The notes under the pieces: model-generated | Database searches by the model: none | Seen by the model: only the letters and a program-made list of their open reading frames with translations | What the model was told of the DNA's origin: nothing | In this document: positions 1 through 12,185 of the stretch, one piece after another | Layout of the letters: every line of letters starts with the position of its first letter | How positions within the stretch are numbered: position 1 is the first letter of the stretch | DNA from: Campanula takesimana | Taxonomy: Eukaryota; Streptophyta; Magnoliopsida; Asterales; Campanulaceae | Reading direction: 5' to 3' | Assembly (NCBI GenBank): GCA_026119855.1 | Contig: JAOWBW010000381.1 | Span: 868,001 to 932,000, forward strand | DNA length: 64,000 nt | Program-made: the position numbers and the translations under genes

Positions 1-825
1 CTACAAATTAAACAATGTGCTGAAGGCATCTTCCTCAACCAAGCTAAGTACACAAGAGATCTCATCAAGAAATTTGGACTTGAAAATGCAAAGGCATACG
101 ACACTCCTATGGCTACTGGTAACAAGCTAGATAAAGACTTGAAAGGTAAGAAGGTTGATCAAACCTTATATCGAGGTATGATTGGCTCTCTCCTATACTT
201 AACTGCTAGTAGGCCAGATATCATGTTCAGTGTTTGCGTTTGTGCTCGTTATCAAGCTGATCCTAGATAAGCACATCTTATTGCTGTTAAACGTATTATT
301 CGATATCTATCTGGGACTATTAACCTTGGACTTTGGTACTCCAAAGATCCAACTTTTGATCTTATAGGTTACTCAGATACAGATTATGCAGCATGTACCA
401 TCGACAGGAAAAGTACGAGTGGAACTTGTCATTTCCTTGGAAATTGACTAGTTTCATGGGCAAGCAAGAAACAAGCCTCAGTCTCTGTATCTACCACAGA
501 AGCTGAATATATAGCTCCTGGAAGCTGCTGCTGCCAAGTGCTGTGGATGAAGCAACAATTGGTTGACTACGGAATCAAAGAAGAAAATTGTCCAATTTAT
601 TGTGACAATACATCTACCATTGCTGTCTCCAACAACCCTGTCATACATTCTAAGACCAAACACATTGATATCAAATACCACTTTCTCAAGGATCATGTGT
701 AAAAAGGTAATATCCATCTAGAGTATGTGAGTACTGATGATCAAATTGCAGATATTCTCACCAAGGCTCTCGATTCCAAGAGATTTAGGTATTTAAGAGG
801 AGAAATGGGTATGCTAGAACTCTAA
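1..825 (+). pseudogene. Sirevirus-type Ty1/copia pol, 3' end (reverse transcriptase tail and RNase H), broken
   Basis: Frame 1 reads through the end of a copia reverse transcriptase and the RNase H domain. The family-typical phrases SRPDIMFSV, GYSDTDYAAC and STTEAEYIA are visible, and it closes with RGEMGMLEL at a TAA at 823-825. Three in-frame stops break it: TAA 268-270, TGA 445-447 and TAA 700-702. The first and third could be CAA to TAA and the second CGA to TGA changes. The 5' part of pol, gag and the 5' LTR lie outside the window. The enzyme would have copied element RNA to DNA in virus-like particles. The Sirevirus assignment rests on the long third ORF downstream before the 3' LTR. 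Confidence 0.9.
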
Positions 826-1614
826 CTCAGACTTGTCCATATGGTTTTGTGTACTAAATGTTTGTGTTTAAGTTAAATAAGTAGGTACATGGCAGATGTC
901 ACGGTCAACTAAGATCAATGATCATCAAGTTTCAAATCTTATCTGACCGCACAATAACTAAGTCTGCCGCACTAATCCCATGCTGCCGCATGAATGAAGC
1001 TGCCGCATGATGAAATTCCTTTCATGGTTTTGAAGAAACCTCAAATGATGAAAAACGATGACATGTGTTCACTACTTTATAGATGTTTGAATCAGGCAAG
1101 GTAAGTCTACATCGACCGCACATATCACGGTCAACATACAAGTTACCGCACTAAGGACCCCAGGTAAGTCTTTCTAACTAAGAAATATCTAGGTTGTTTA
1201 GATCCAATCTACCTCAAAGGCATAAAGGTAACTTCCACTTTTCCCTCGTTTTTAATTTAATTCAAAACATTTGGGCACATTAATTTCAGCATTTAATTTT
1301 TATTCCTTAAAATTAATTGAGCCGTCATTGGACATTTTGATTTGACGTTTGGCTACCTAGCATTTAATGAAAAGTACAACCCTTCCTGGTCAAATCACCT
1401 TTTGCAGAGTTCAACCCCCTCCAACTTCCCATCACTCTGACCCCTGACACATGCAAAACCTCCCCCCCCTTCACCAACCGTTCCACCTTCTTCTTTCCCA
1501 CTACTCTCTGCATTTTCTATTTTTTTTCTTCAAAAACTCTCTCTTTCTCTCTAACTTCTCTCTCGTATCTCTCTAAACCGCTATTTCTCTCTCTCAATCT
1601 TCTCTTCCTATATA
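826..1614 (+). promoter_or_regulatory. Spacer between pol and third ORF, with CCGCA motifs and pyrimidine-rich leader
   Basis: There is no ORF of note here. At least six NCCGCA motifs (for example near 944, 963, 983, 999, 1114 and 1143) all point the same way. From about 1490 to 1610 the sequence is a CT-rich leader ending in TATATAATG, which overlaps the start codon of the third ORF. This suggests a dedicated transcript leader for the third ORF, but no start site can be proved from sequence alone. Confidence 0.4.
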
Positions 1615-1701
1615 ATGCCTTCTAAACAAACCCAGAAAACATCAAAATCAGTTGAGTGTGGTAAAGAACAACATCAATCTACTCCTCCAGTCGTCATTAT
1701 G

Positions 1702-2331
1702 GTATGATTTTCCACTTTCCGCCATTTTTGTTCTTGATGGGTTTTTCGACAACCCTTAAAATTCCTTGAGATTTCGTGCTTTAATGATGTTAAAATCTTG
1801 ATATGTTTGTTTCTATTCGGTTCTAGTTCTCTCATTCATGATTTTGATATGATAAATCTCTGTATTTGATTTGCTTGAACTGATTTTCATCTAATAGGGT
1901 TATGAGTATTTCGTGTTCTATTTTGATTTTCCCCCTTTGATTTCTGGATCCAATGTTGTTTATCTCATGAAATTGGCATGCTAATGTTGATCGATCTGCA
2001 TTTCCGAACCTGCTCATATGGTTTTCTTTCGTTTCTGGTCAATCTTTGATTTTTCTGGACAACCTGGGTTCATGACGTTCTTCGCGTTCATGATAAATTC
2101 ACTTTTTGATCCACTTTTGATTTCCCCTTACTTGCATATCTTGTTTATTCACTTTTCATACTTTGATGTTTACTTGTTTTTTTGCTAAGTGTTTGCGGTT
2201 ACCTTATATCGTCTTCTACCGAAACCCCTCTTACCGTGCCTCACTTGACCGTGTCGTCCTCGCACCATTCCTTTGTCAAGTGACCGCACACCCTACCGCT
2301 ATCCTAAACTTTGAACCTTGTGTTATTTCAG
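1702..2331 (+). other. Intron in the Sirevirus third ORF
   Basis: A GT donor (ATG|GTATGA) and AG acceptor (TTATTTCAG|GAT) bound 630 bp of T-rich sequence of typical plant intron composition. Phase is 0 at the donor and the frame downstream is open. The second Sirevirus copy near 58242 has the same phase-0 junction with a GTATG donor directly after an ATG codon, which supports a real conserved intron. Confidence 0.6.
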
Positions 2332-3744
2332 GATCTTAATCATTTTCTTCCTGGAATCATCATTGACTCTGAGGATATGAAGTTGGATGCCATCGGCCGC
2401 AACATCCTTGCGCGCCTAAAGAAATGTGGACTTCTGCCGTTCTTTACCATTGATCAAGATTTCCACCTACCTGTATTTGTAGATGAATTTTTCACTACTG
2501 CCGTGGAAATGGAGGATGCTGAAAATCCTGATGCTCACCCCAAGTACATTAAGGCCAAGGTCATGGGCATTGACATGGCTTTTGATGCCAGAGATTTGGC
2601 TCACGCCGTGGGAATCAAGAGACTTAAGGGAGGTCCAGAGGAGATCTCGAAGGCAGAACTTCGAAGCCTCGCGCAGAAGCTGGCTGGATCTACTGATATT
2701 TTGAAGATCCAACGCAAAGATGTGGGGGAGATCATGTAACGCCCATCCTTAATCTTGTTAAATACTTGACGTGCTTGTTTAAATTCTTGAACTTGCATAT
2801 TATGTGCTAGTTTTACTTGAATTAAAATCTTAACTGCTTTAGAATATTAAGGTGGTTAAATGTCTAGTTTTGACTTTTGGGGGATTTCTGAAAATATGAC
2901 TTGAGGGGCCTTTTTGTCAAAGTTGAAACTTGAGGGGCCAAAGTGCAATTTTTAAAAGTTCAAAAGATAAAACTTAGTGTTTCCCTTCTCTGAGGCATTT
3001 TATTCTAAAAGGTTCTCGTACTTTCTCTCTGTTTCAGAGAGAAAGTTAAAGATTTACCCTATTCTCGACTCCTCGCGATTAATTATCCCTATGTTCGTGA
3101 TTCTGATCCCGGATAAATATTCGTGGCGCTGAATAGAGCGTTTCCTGCCGAACAGAAATTAGTTTGGGTGAATTTGATTTCGGACTAGGTAAGTTATTAG
3201 CTCCCCCTTGCTTGTAATAACATGCATATATGTTATCCTTGATATTTGTGATTATCAATTTCGTGTTTTGGGTAATTTTTGTTATACTTGTAATTTTGGG
3301 ACGAAGTAAGTATAATATACTGAAAGAAACTTAGAATGGAGTTTAGGCTTAGTAGTAGTATACTACTGGGTTTGTGAAAATAATAGGAGAAAGTATACTC
3401 TTACTCGTGAGACGGTAAAATATTAACTTGATTTAAATATTATTAGAAAAATTGTACCATTATTTGTGGTACGGGGAAATGAATGGAAGTATCCCTAAAT
3501 AAGTATATTAGTATATTATAAAATTGTACTTATACTTTTGGGACGGTGAAATATTTAAATGGAATAAAAGAGAATTATTCTATTACTTGTGGGACGGTGA
3601 TAAATTAATAAAGTGTCCCTATAGAAGTGTTCTGAGCATGTTAAAATGCACTCTTGAATGTTAAATTGTGAGTAAAAGTATAATCCTACGCTTGGGACGG
3701 GGATTTCTAAGCCTGGAAAAGAAATTGGTGTTTGCTGAAATTTG

Positions 3745-3862
3745 GACCAGGCGCCCGCCCACTTAGGTACCAAGCGCCCGCCCATTTGGCCAGAAGTTTT
3801 GGTTTAAAAAATCCCTGGATGAGCGCCCGCCCGGTCTACCATAGGCGCCCGCCCGGTCCCCT
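3745..3862 (+). repeat. Four GCGCCCGCC boxes in the solo LTR
   Basis: Four boxes of the form (A/G)GCGCCCGCC occur within about 120 bp (start of each near 3750, 3772, 3820 and 3844), often preceded by ACCA or CCA. The surrounding LTR is AT-rich. Boxes of the same form occur in the LTRs of the gag-only element at 51785-54597. Confidence 0.7.
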
Positions 3863-5444
3863 GTTCCAATTAAAGTGTTTTAAATCTAAATTAAATTGAA
3901 AGCTTATCCCTTGTTAAGGCATATAGCCTTGGTATAAGATGTCCTAGCAAATGTTTATGTACCTTTTGGGGCATTAGAACTTAGTCTTGAACATGAAAAC
4001 TTATAGAACTCAATGAGAACTTAAGTATAAGAGTAGTAACTCTTTTATATGTCTTGAAAGTGCTATGAACTTGTAAGTATGAGTTGTATAACTCATTTAC
4101 TTAATTTGAACTCGAAGTATTCTTGGACTAAGTTTAGGGTACTACCCTAGATGGCCTAGATGAGTGTTGTGGAACACTCTAGTATTGAAAAATAGTTCCT
4201 TTGTGAACAAATGAAATGTGGACTTGAATCATAATTAAATGATAACTTGAATATAAGAGTAATAACTCTTTTATGTGTCTTGAAGTCAATGTTTGTGTAC
4301 CTTAGGGACACCAACCAATGTCTTGAGCTTGAATGTCCTAAGAAAAGGATTTGAAACTTGTATGGGTAAGATGTAATTCATCTTCTTAGCTTGAACTTGA
4401 GTGTAAGAGTGAATATCCTAGGAATAGGATCGTGGACTTGTGACTAGGAGATGTATAGTTCATCTTCTTAATTAGAACTTGAATATAAAATGAGTAAATC
4501 TTATACTTGTCTTGAATATCCAAAGAGTTGGAATGATAACTTAAGTATAAGGTAATAACTCTTGTACATGTTTAACCATCCAAGAAAATGGATTGGAAAC
4601 TTGGATACAAGATGATAAAATCTTGTATAAGTCTTGATTGTCTTGAATGTCTTGGATGTCTTAAGTTGGGACAGTAACTTGAGTATAAGATAACTAAATC
4701 TTGTACATGCCTTGAAACCAATACATGTGTATGGTAATAACTTGAAAGATTCTTGATGTGTTTATGCAAATCTTGCATGTAGCTACTTGATAGAATGTGG
4801 CTTCGTGATTACTTGATACATGGTATGAATAACCAAAGAATTGGGTTATGGAACTAGATAGAGAATGATTAACTCTACTACATACTTGAACTTGATAAGT
4901 GTATATTGGAAGTGCTATAAATAAGCACTAAAGTGTAAATGATTTGGTTTTTAATCGTGTATATACTCAATGAAGTATATAAAATATAAAGAAGATATCT
5001 TGTCTTGAAATGAGTTCCTAAAGAAAATAGGGACTAGTGTAATATGAAGATCATTCATATAATCGTGAATACTACGATTTAAATTAATAAGAATGATTAT
5101 AGAACACAATATGTGTTAGAAAATGTATTCGATTATTAACGATACATATACGTGAAGTATGACTGTGTCTAGGTACAATGTGACCTATTCTACTACGTGT
5201 TTAGAGTCTAAGGTATTGGGCTCTACTTGATAGTAAGGGTATCGTGATAGACACTTTAATGTGTTAAACGTGATATGAATATGTACGTGCAAACTTGGCA
5301 TGTGACAAAGTGATATACCCTACTACTTGACTGAAGTCTGTTATTAATGGACTCTTACTTGGATTGATCGTGTTACATGGACACCTTATGTGCCATTGTT
5401 ATCTTGGTTTGTATTCGCAATAATTGCGTACGTGTACTTGTATT

Positions 5445-5596
5445 CTCGTGAGCACATGATATATGATTACATGGTACATAATCTCGTGAGCACACGATAC
5501 ATGATTACATGGTGCATAATCTCGTGAACACATGATATATAATTACATGGTGCATATTCTCGTGAGCACTTGATATATAATTACATGGTGCATAAA
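5445..5596 (+). repeat. 38-bp tandem repeat, four copies
   Basis: Units starting CTCGTGAGCAC begin at 5445, 5483, 5521 and 5559 with period 38. Each contains GATTACATGGTGCATA or a close variant. It lies inside the solo LTR. Confidence 0.85.
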
Positions 5597-8500
5597 GAAT
5601 GGTCCACTATTAAGGGACTTAGTTCTGTTCTCGTAGTTCAAGTAAATATCTACTTGTGCATTCTTGTGTAAGTCCAGCTGGCTTATTTGGTGCAGAGGGG
5701 TGTATAGGTTCACGCTTAGTGCGAGGGCTGGGGCTACGTAATAATCGTGGATCTATGCATTCGGTCTGTTTTTCCCCTTACTACTGGCCATAGTAAGGGC
5801 TTAGCATCCTATATTGGAGCAATACGCCTGATATAAGTTGAATGCTAACTCGTGAACACCTCGTGAATCTTGTTCTTGTGAATGACACTGGTTACCGGGT
5901 CTTCTTATATACTGCATAGCAGTCTCTTGATCTTGATCGTGGTTGTCCTCAGCTATACAAGCATCGATAAAAATGGTATTCTTGGGAGGAATAAGGAAGG
6001 ATTCAGGTAATGATACGTGATAGGCCTATGTGCATCTTGGTGAGTTGGTCTAGCCTCTCACACTACTTGACTACTTGTTACCTGATCATATCTTGAGCTT
6101 GATTATTTGTTGAGTTGGCTTAGCCTCTCCTATACTTGTTACTTGATGATACTTGATATATGATTACTTGAGTATCTACTGGAATTGCGTGATAACATGT
6201 CATGTAGTTGCATGTTAATAGCTTACTGAGATTTATCTCACCCTTTATTTGTTTCCCCCCCACCAGGAAAGCAGGGGATAGTACGCCGTGAGGCTCGACA
6301 TAGCTGAGAACTTACTCAGCAGGATGTTCTTGTTTGAAGCTAGTGTCCTTTTAATACATTGGTAAGGACGAGGTTGTATGAGTTATTAAACTCTGGGCTT
6401 GTTTTGGGGTAGACTCGTGTAGTACTTGTTGTCTCTAGTCAGTTCTTGATGCCAGCTTATTTGCTAGGCATGTCTTCCGCTGTATGTAACCATTTTGGTT
6501 TTAATTTTCTTGGTCTAGAACTCGTGTAGTACTTGTTCCTTATTAGTCACTCCCACCGGGTTCGAGGTTCTATTAGGGGATCCCGGGACCTGGGGGCGTG
6601 TCAGATCATGTACCAAATAGGCCATCTAGTTGATCATGGATTGTTGTGCAAGACTGGAAACCATGCCAACTTTAAAAATACTCAATGGAGGATTTGTGCT
6701 GCTATCTACCTCGGCAGATATCTGGATTAGGGCCAGATAATTTATGATGTTCTGAAGGTCAACATCCTTGCTTACAAGGATGCGACAGACTCTGGTGATA
6801 CTAAATACCGCACCAACAGTCGTCTCATTTCCCACCTCATGAGTCACACACTTCGCATCAAGGAGTTGTTTGAGAAGACCAAGACTTACAAGGTTCCAAT
6901 TTCCACTTCAAAGGACTTCTGCCGCAAGTCCATGAGGGTCAATTACCGCAACAATTTTGGAGATGAGATGTACAGATCCTATCTGTTGAAGGATCCTGTT
7001 GAGGAGTATATTATGCCTAAGTACACCAAGCGCGGAGACGCAAATTTGGGTGACGATAAGATGACTTCTGAGCTGGCTGCCGCATTTGAAGCGGAGCGTC
7101 TGAAAGCTACCATGGCAAGGGCTAAAGCTAAAGGAATTGCTATTCCTTCTCCTCCACCATCCGTAAAAGGCAAAGAAAAGGTTGGTGAACCTATTAAGAA
7201 ATCCAAGCCTACCTCTACCGCAAGTCAGGGGGAGAGACCTGTTGAGAAACCTGCTAAGAAGCGTTCTCATACGCCAAGTCCAGTTAAGGTCTCCAAAAAG
7301 GCTAAGGTGAAATCTCCCTCTCCTGAAGTTCAATCCCCTAAGTTTGGCTCTGATGATGATCTTACCGTCTCTCCTCCCAAGATTGCCAAAAATTTCATTT
7401 TGGATGCTCAGTTGGATGATATGGAGGAAGTCTGTCAGGGTGGTGATGCCACAGAGGATCAGGAAGGAACTGAAAGTGAAGATGACAATGGTGATGATGC
7501 CGCGGCCACTGATGAGGAGAAAGATGAAAATGAAGATGATGAGAATGAGGACTCAGATGCTGATGCTGCCGCACCTGTTTTCAGGCCCATTGATAAGGGA
7601 TTTATTGATGAAAGTAATGAAGAAGAGGAGCATGAGAGCTCAACTAACAAAGATGCAAGTGATGCTGTTGATAAGGCTTCTACTAAAACGGTTGAAGTGG
7701 CAAATATTGAGGAAACAACCGTGCCTGCTAAGGCTGCCTCTACGGTCGATGTTCCTACTTCTCCTTCTGCCGCAGTCCCTCCCTCGACCGCAGCTCCTGC
7801 TCTCAAGTCTGGTTATTCAAATTCTGAACTGCTTGCCGCAGTCAAATTACTCACTCAGATGTAGGCAGACACTCAATCTCAGGTTGAGTCTTTAGTGTCT
7901 AGTATGGTGGCGCTTCGAGAGGAGGTTATTGAGTTGAAGAATGATCAAGCCGCTTTAAAGCGAGATGTGACCGCACTTCCCTCCGAGTTGATCTCGACCA
8001 TTATGGGGGAGAGTGTTGTGATAACAAAGGCAGTAAAGGACATCATGCAAGGAACAACTAGCAGCTCTACCGCACCTCCACCTCCTGCCGCAGATACTCC
8101 TCCTGCTCTCACTTATGCCGCACTTAGAGAAGCCCTTCATAAGCAAACTGATTACATCAGTAACAGTGTTGTTAGTGGTGTTGAGGGAGCAAGCAAAGAA
8201 CTCTCAAAATCTATGAATGATGATAAACTTGAAATCAAGGAAGAGCTGGGCAAGGAACTGAAGAAGGTAAAATCATCACTGAAAGAGGAAATCATGATTC
8301 ACACCAATACCGCACTCCTAACTGTTGCAGAGAAATTCACTCCAAAGATTGTCGCTATGACTGAAGCCATGAAAATCCAAACAAACCGTATTGAAGTAAA
8401 CAATGTTAGGATTGAAGGCCAGTCTACCAAGATTGACCTCCTATCCAACCGCGTCAATACGGTGATGAACATGCTTAACCGTCAAGGCATGATTCAAGCT

Positions 8501-8695
8501 ATGCAAGAAGCTATTCAACCTCCTGAAGCTGGTCAAGGTAATGTTCATGCTCAAGGTGATCAAAAGGATGAAGAAGACGGAGTTCTATCTCCAATCATTA
8601 TTTCTGGGTTGAACTTACCAGCTTACCGCTTCCCTTTCACCTTTCCTTTCACGGCAAACTTTGATGAAGATGTTCTTGAAGTCGAACGCATTTAA

Positions 8696-9117
8696 TTGCT
8701 ACCGCATTTGATATGACCGCATGTAGTCATTTGAAACGATGTGTTGCTTTAAAACAATTTTTACTTTTACTTCTGTTTTCTTTAGAGGCTGTAACAAACA
8801 ATGTTTCTCTTTTGTCTCTACTCCTGCTGCCGTAATGATTATCATCTTGGAGTATGATTGTTTATTGTGTTTGTTGCATTTCTATTCCTTCTTTGATTAT
8901 TTATCTTGAAATGCTTCAAATGATATTTCTATCTTCTAGGTTAGTAATTTGTTTTTTCTTTTAGGTTGATAGAAATCTATGATACTGGTTTAGAGTGTGC
9001 ATTGACTTGGGACATGATATTTAATAAAATGTTTATTCTTAAAAACATGTTTTTACCAAGTACAATGAATTAGCCTTTGTTATAGTAGGTAATGGTCTCA
9101 ATCAAATAGGGGGAGAT
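8696..9117 (+). other. Sirevirus 3' untranslated region and polypurine tract
   Basis: Non-coding stretch between the third ORF stop and the 3' LTR. It has two NCCGCA motifs just after the stop and ends in the polypurine tract AGGGGGAGA (about 9108-9116), which would prime plus-strand synthesis directly before the LTR. Confidence 0.75.
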
Positions 9118-10621
9118 TGTTGGGTATGCTTATTATGAACCACTCCTATTACCTAGATTTGATTGATCCCATAACCTAATTTTACTCTTTGTGGACTTTA
9201 GGATATATTGTAAGAAGTACTTGTACTTCATTTAGAATAGTCCACTTTCTAGTTTGATAGGCTTAGCAGATTAGGACCCTCAATTTTTCTAAGTCTGGAG
9301 ATATGTGGCAAGTGCTTAACCTACCGCATGCTTCATGCTTGCCGCAAAAATCAACTCAACACATGCAAGACATCGACCGCATAATCCAAGCCTACCGCAT
9401 GGCTCATTCGACCGCATGTAACCAGAGTTGAATAAACTCAAGTTTGGCTCAAACTTAACCATGGTCACACTTGTGTCCAAAACCTTGGTTAGTTTAGAAC
9501 GTTGCAAATTCAAATTTCAAATTTGAATACAACTGTCATCATAGTACATTTGGACCACCATGACTCTGCAACAAAATGACAACTCAGACTGAGCTCCAAT
9601 TAGAAATCAACAGCTCATTGTCCTCTAAACTTGCCCTCCAAGAATTCAAACGGCTAGTTTCTCCATCAAGGCTATAAATAGACCTTGAGTTCTTCATTAA
9701 AAACACAGCTGAGATTCAAGAGAGAAATTGCTGTTGAAATTCTTGGTGATTGAAGATCATATTCAAGATTTCCAGAATCCTTCGAATCTTCAAGCACAAA
9801 CCTTCAAAGTCTTTAACAACTCTCCAGCAACCTTTAAGAATCATATCTCAAGCCTCAACACATAAGATTCATTACGCTCTAAAATCATATAGATTCTAAA
9901 GAGCTTTTGATTCTTACACACACACTCACCCCGATTGATCGATCACATAGATTGAATCATTAGGGATACACTGGTTTAAGTCTAGGATTGTTCTTCATAG
10001 AAATAGGTGTTGATTCAAATACTTCATCTCTGTAATCTGTACTCAAGTGAATCAAATATATACCTCATTCAAAATCCAAGACTGACCATCTTGGTAAAGG
10101 ACGTAGATCTTTTAACAAATCGAACCTTTCCAAATCATTGTGTTCTTTACTTACTGCACTTTACATTTCTGCAAATTTACTTTAAGTCTTGTTCATCTTG
10201 TTATTATTGTTCATATTAATCTCGTTTGTTTTTTAGTGTTTGATCTTTCAGATTTAAGAACAATTGTGAATTGTGTTTGTTTGTCTACCTCATTGCCTAA
10301 GTTAAAATCTGACTAACTTATCTTTTGCCAAAAATCTCTAAGACACAAGTTTTCATTCTCTCAACCTACCGCACTAACCTACCGCATATACCTACCGCAC
10401 TAACCTACCGCATTGAACTTATCAAAAACAACTCTAACTCGTTTAAACGAAAACTTCCGCTGTGCATTTTACACTTGACCGCGTAGCTTTCATCTACCGC
10501 ATAATTCAAGTCTAAGCATTAAGGTTGAATTTTGAAAAAGGGTTGAAATTTTAAATAGGCTATTCACCCCCCCCCCCCTCTAGCCTCTTTTCATACCCTT
10601 GTTGTGTCTCTGGGACCAACA
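9118..10621 (+). mobile_element. 3' LTR of the Sirevirus element (1504 bp)
   Basis: Starts TGTTGGGTAT directly after the polypurine tract and ends GGGACCAACA; TGTTGG and CCAACA are inverted ends. It contains about ten NCCGCA motifs, four of them packed in 10373-10413. A likely core promoter is CTATAAATAGA near 9671. Near its end (10566-10578) is a run of 13 C. The matching 5' LTR is outside the window, so the duplication and LTR identity cannot be scored. Confidence 0.85.
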
Positions 10622-10874
10622 GTGGTTATGGTGGTCGGGGTGAAAAAGTGAAATGTTGTGGATAGTGGCATTCATGTAATTTTGTGTCATTTAGTAAAGG
10701 CATGAGTGTCCTTTTAATAAACTATGGATTATGTGGTAAAATCTGAAATTTCTCGTCCTTGGTGGTAGTTTCCATAAGGATGAGAGACTATATGGTAGTT
10801 GCCCCAAATTATTATTATGAAAATGACAATTGATTCCCATTATCTATTTTATATAAAGCAACTAAGAACTTTTG
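10622..10874. other. Unannotated spacer
   Basis: AT-rich sequence after the LTR; no ORF, known repeat end or RNA gene is seen. Confidence 0.5.
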
Positions 10875-10876
10875 TA

Positions 10877-11124
10877 CTCCCTCTGTCCCAAAATAAATGT
10901 CACAGTTAACAAATCAATGTTTTTAAGCATTTAGTTATATTTCCTTGATTGCCCCAATTTATTCATATGTGTAGAGTGACATCTTATATGACATTGTAAT
11001 GCTTGTGCCTCTTAGAATGTGTAGTATGGGAAGATCACCAAACTTCATACCCTATTTTTAGTAAGACGACATTTATTTTGGGACAAAAGAAAATGGTAAG
11101 TAGGACATGTATTCCGAGACAGAG
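10877..11124. mobile_element. Stowaway-like MITE
   Basis: Starts CTCCCTCTGTCCC after TA and ends in the diverged inverted end GACAGAG before TA (11125-11126). The inner arms AAAATAAATGTCA and GACATTTATTTTGGGAC also pair imperfectly. Confidence 0.7.
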
Positions 11125-11180
11125 TATAAGAAAACTAAAAATAAAAGTAAAAATCTTATTTTGGAATGGATTGAAAAGTA

Positions 11181-11428
11181 CTATTCTCTATGTCTTATTT
11201 CAAATTGCACAAAACCGTATTTCCACGAAAATTATGGAAAAATGAAAAAGGTGATGTGTTGTGAATGTAGATAGTTTGGTAGGACCGAGAAAGTAGTATA
11301 AGAAATAGTTAGTGGGTTAGTTGATGTGAGTATGCAAATGGGCAAAAAAAATTATATTTTTAGATTTTGCAATTTCTATGAAACAATTAAAGGGACACAT
11401 TTTGCAATTTAAAATGAAACGGATAGCG
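11181..11428. mobile_element. Stowaway-like MITE, diverged
   Basis: Flanked by TA (11179-11180, 11429-11430). The left arm CTATGTCTTATTTCAAATTG pairs with the right arm TTTAAAATGAAACGGATAG as an imperfect terminal inverted repeat. Confidence 0.6.
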
Positions 11429-11739
11429 TATAATTTTCACTACAACATGGGCACGCACGACCGGATTTCAATGATTATTAAATGAAGAGAAATATGTGGC
11501 CTACTATTAACAACTACTAGAAGTACTATATGACTCATAAGGACATGGGCAGTGCAACGTTCATATTTTTGCAATGGCTTGCAAGTTGCAAGTGGCCGCT
11601 CCACGTAATTTTGTCCCTGTAAAAGCTAAGGTCCTGAGCTACAAGCCAAATGAACTGAATCGTATGAGCAGATAAATTTTCTTTCTCCTGCCATAAAATA
11701 CTCCCCTTCTTTTAATAAAAATATTAAGGTGACACCACG

Positions 11740-12185
11740 TGTTTCAACACCTTTGCCAAACTCATCGCGGCAACATCAACCGCATCCGGGAACTCATCCA
11801 CCTCAACTGCTTCATCACACCCGGTTCATTTCATGATTTTCCAAGATTGGACTTATCCAAAGATCGTCCATCTTTGAGGGGTCATATAAAGAATATTATA
11901 TATTCCCAAAGTATATTTGTAAATATTTTTTAGATATTATTTACCTAACCTAGATATTGTGTATATCATTAGGAGATTGTATCTTGTAAACCAAGCTAGA
12001 TTATTCTAGAACATTAGTTTCCTTTTTGTATTTGTTTTCCTAATTAGATTAGGACTCTAGAATACTCTTGTAACCCTATAAATATGTATCACTAGCATCA
12101 ATAATATCTGAGTCATTCATATTACTTCTTCTCTCACCATGTATGTTTGACTTCGTCTATTCTCCTAAATCCTAATATCATCCTA
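11740..12185 (+). pseudogene. Fragment of a copia element: possible pol tail and 3' LTR
   Basis: Around 11810-11885 one frame gives a phrase (RFISWFSKIGL) like the last residues of Ale-type copia pol. Downstream, about 11895-12185, is LTR-like sequence with a TATA-type box (CCCTATAAATATGTATC near 12076). No second LTR or clear boundaries are found. It may be a solo LTR or a truncated end. Confidence 0.35.

Larger units (their letters stand above)
2735..6603. mobile_element. Solo LTR, 3.87 kb, probably of a Ty3/gypsy (Tekay-like) element
   Basis: It begins TGTAACGCCC and ends GGGCGTGTCA, which are imperfect inverted ends. It is flanked by a perfect 5-bp duplication GATCA (2730-2734 and 6604-6608). 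Removing it restores the frame of the surrounding ORF. No long ORF, primer binding site or second LTR is seen inside, so it fits a solo LTR left by recombination. The start TGTAAC(G/A)CCC and the size resemble long LTRs of chromoviruses of the Tekay/Del group; that placement is from general knowledge only. Inside are GC-rich AGGCGCCCGCC boxes (3745-3860), many diverged CTTGAGTATAAGA units (4000-4800) and a 38-bp tandem repeat. Confidence 0.85.
1615..8695 (+). pseudogene. Sirevirus third ORF (env-like position), spliced, interrupted by solo LTR
   Basis: Exon 1 is 1615-1701 (29 codons, ending ATG|gtatga). The intron is 1702-2331 with a TTATTTCAG acceptor. The reading frame then runs 2332-2734, is split by the LTR at 2735-6603 plus its 5-bp duplication, and resumes at 6609 to the TAA at 8693-8695. 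Lengths without the intron and insertion sum to 2577 nt, exactly 859 codons. Two in-frame TAG codons break the frame (6728-6730, 7862-7864). The N-terminal part resembles the domain often named putative plant transposon protein. The middle is rich in Lys, Glu, Asp, Pro and Ala. The C-terminal third (about 7895-8600) looks like a coiled coil. No signal peptide or convincing membrane segment is seen, so env-like describes position, not proven function. Confidence 0.7.

Noticed and set aside
2735..6603. Full-length element with short LTRs rather than a solo LTR
   Set aside because: No direct terminal repeats, primer site, purine tract or coding frame was found inside.
6908..7895. Open frames in other phases over the third ORF (141, 183 and 115 codons)
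   Set aside because: Shadows of a low-complexity, Ala/Glu/Asp-rich coding region.
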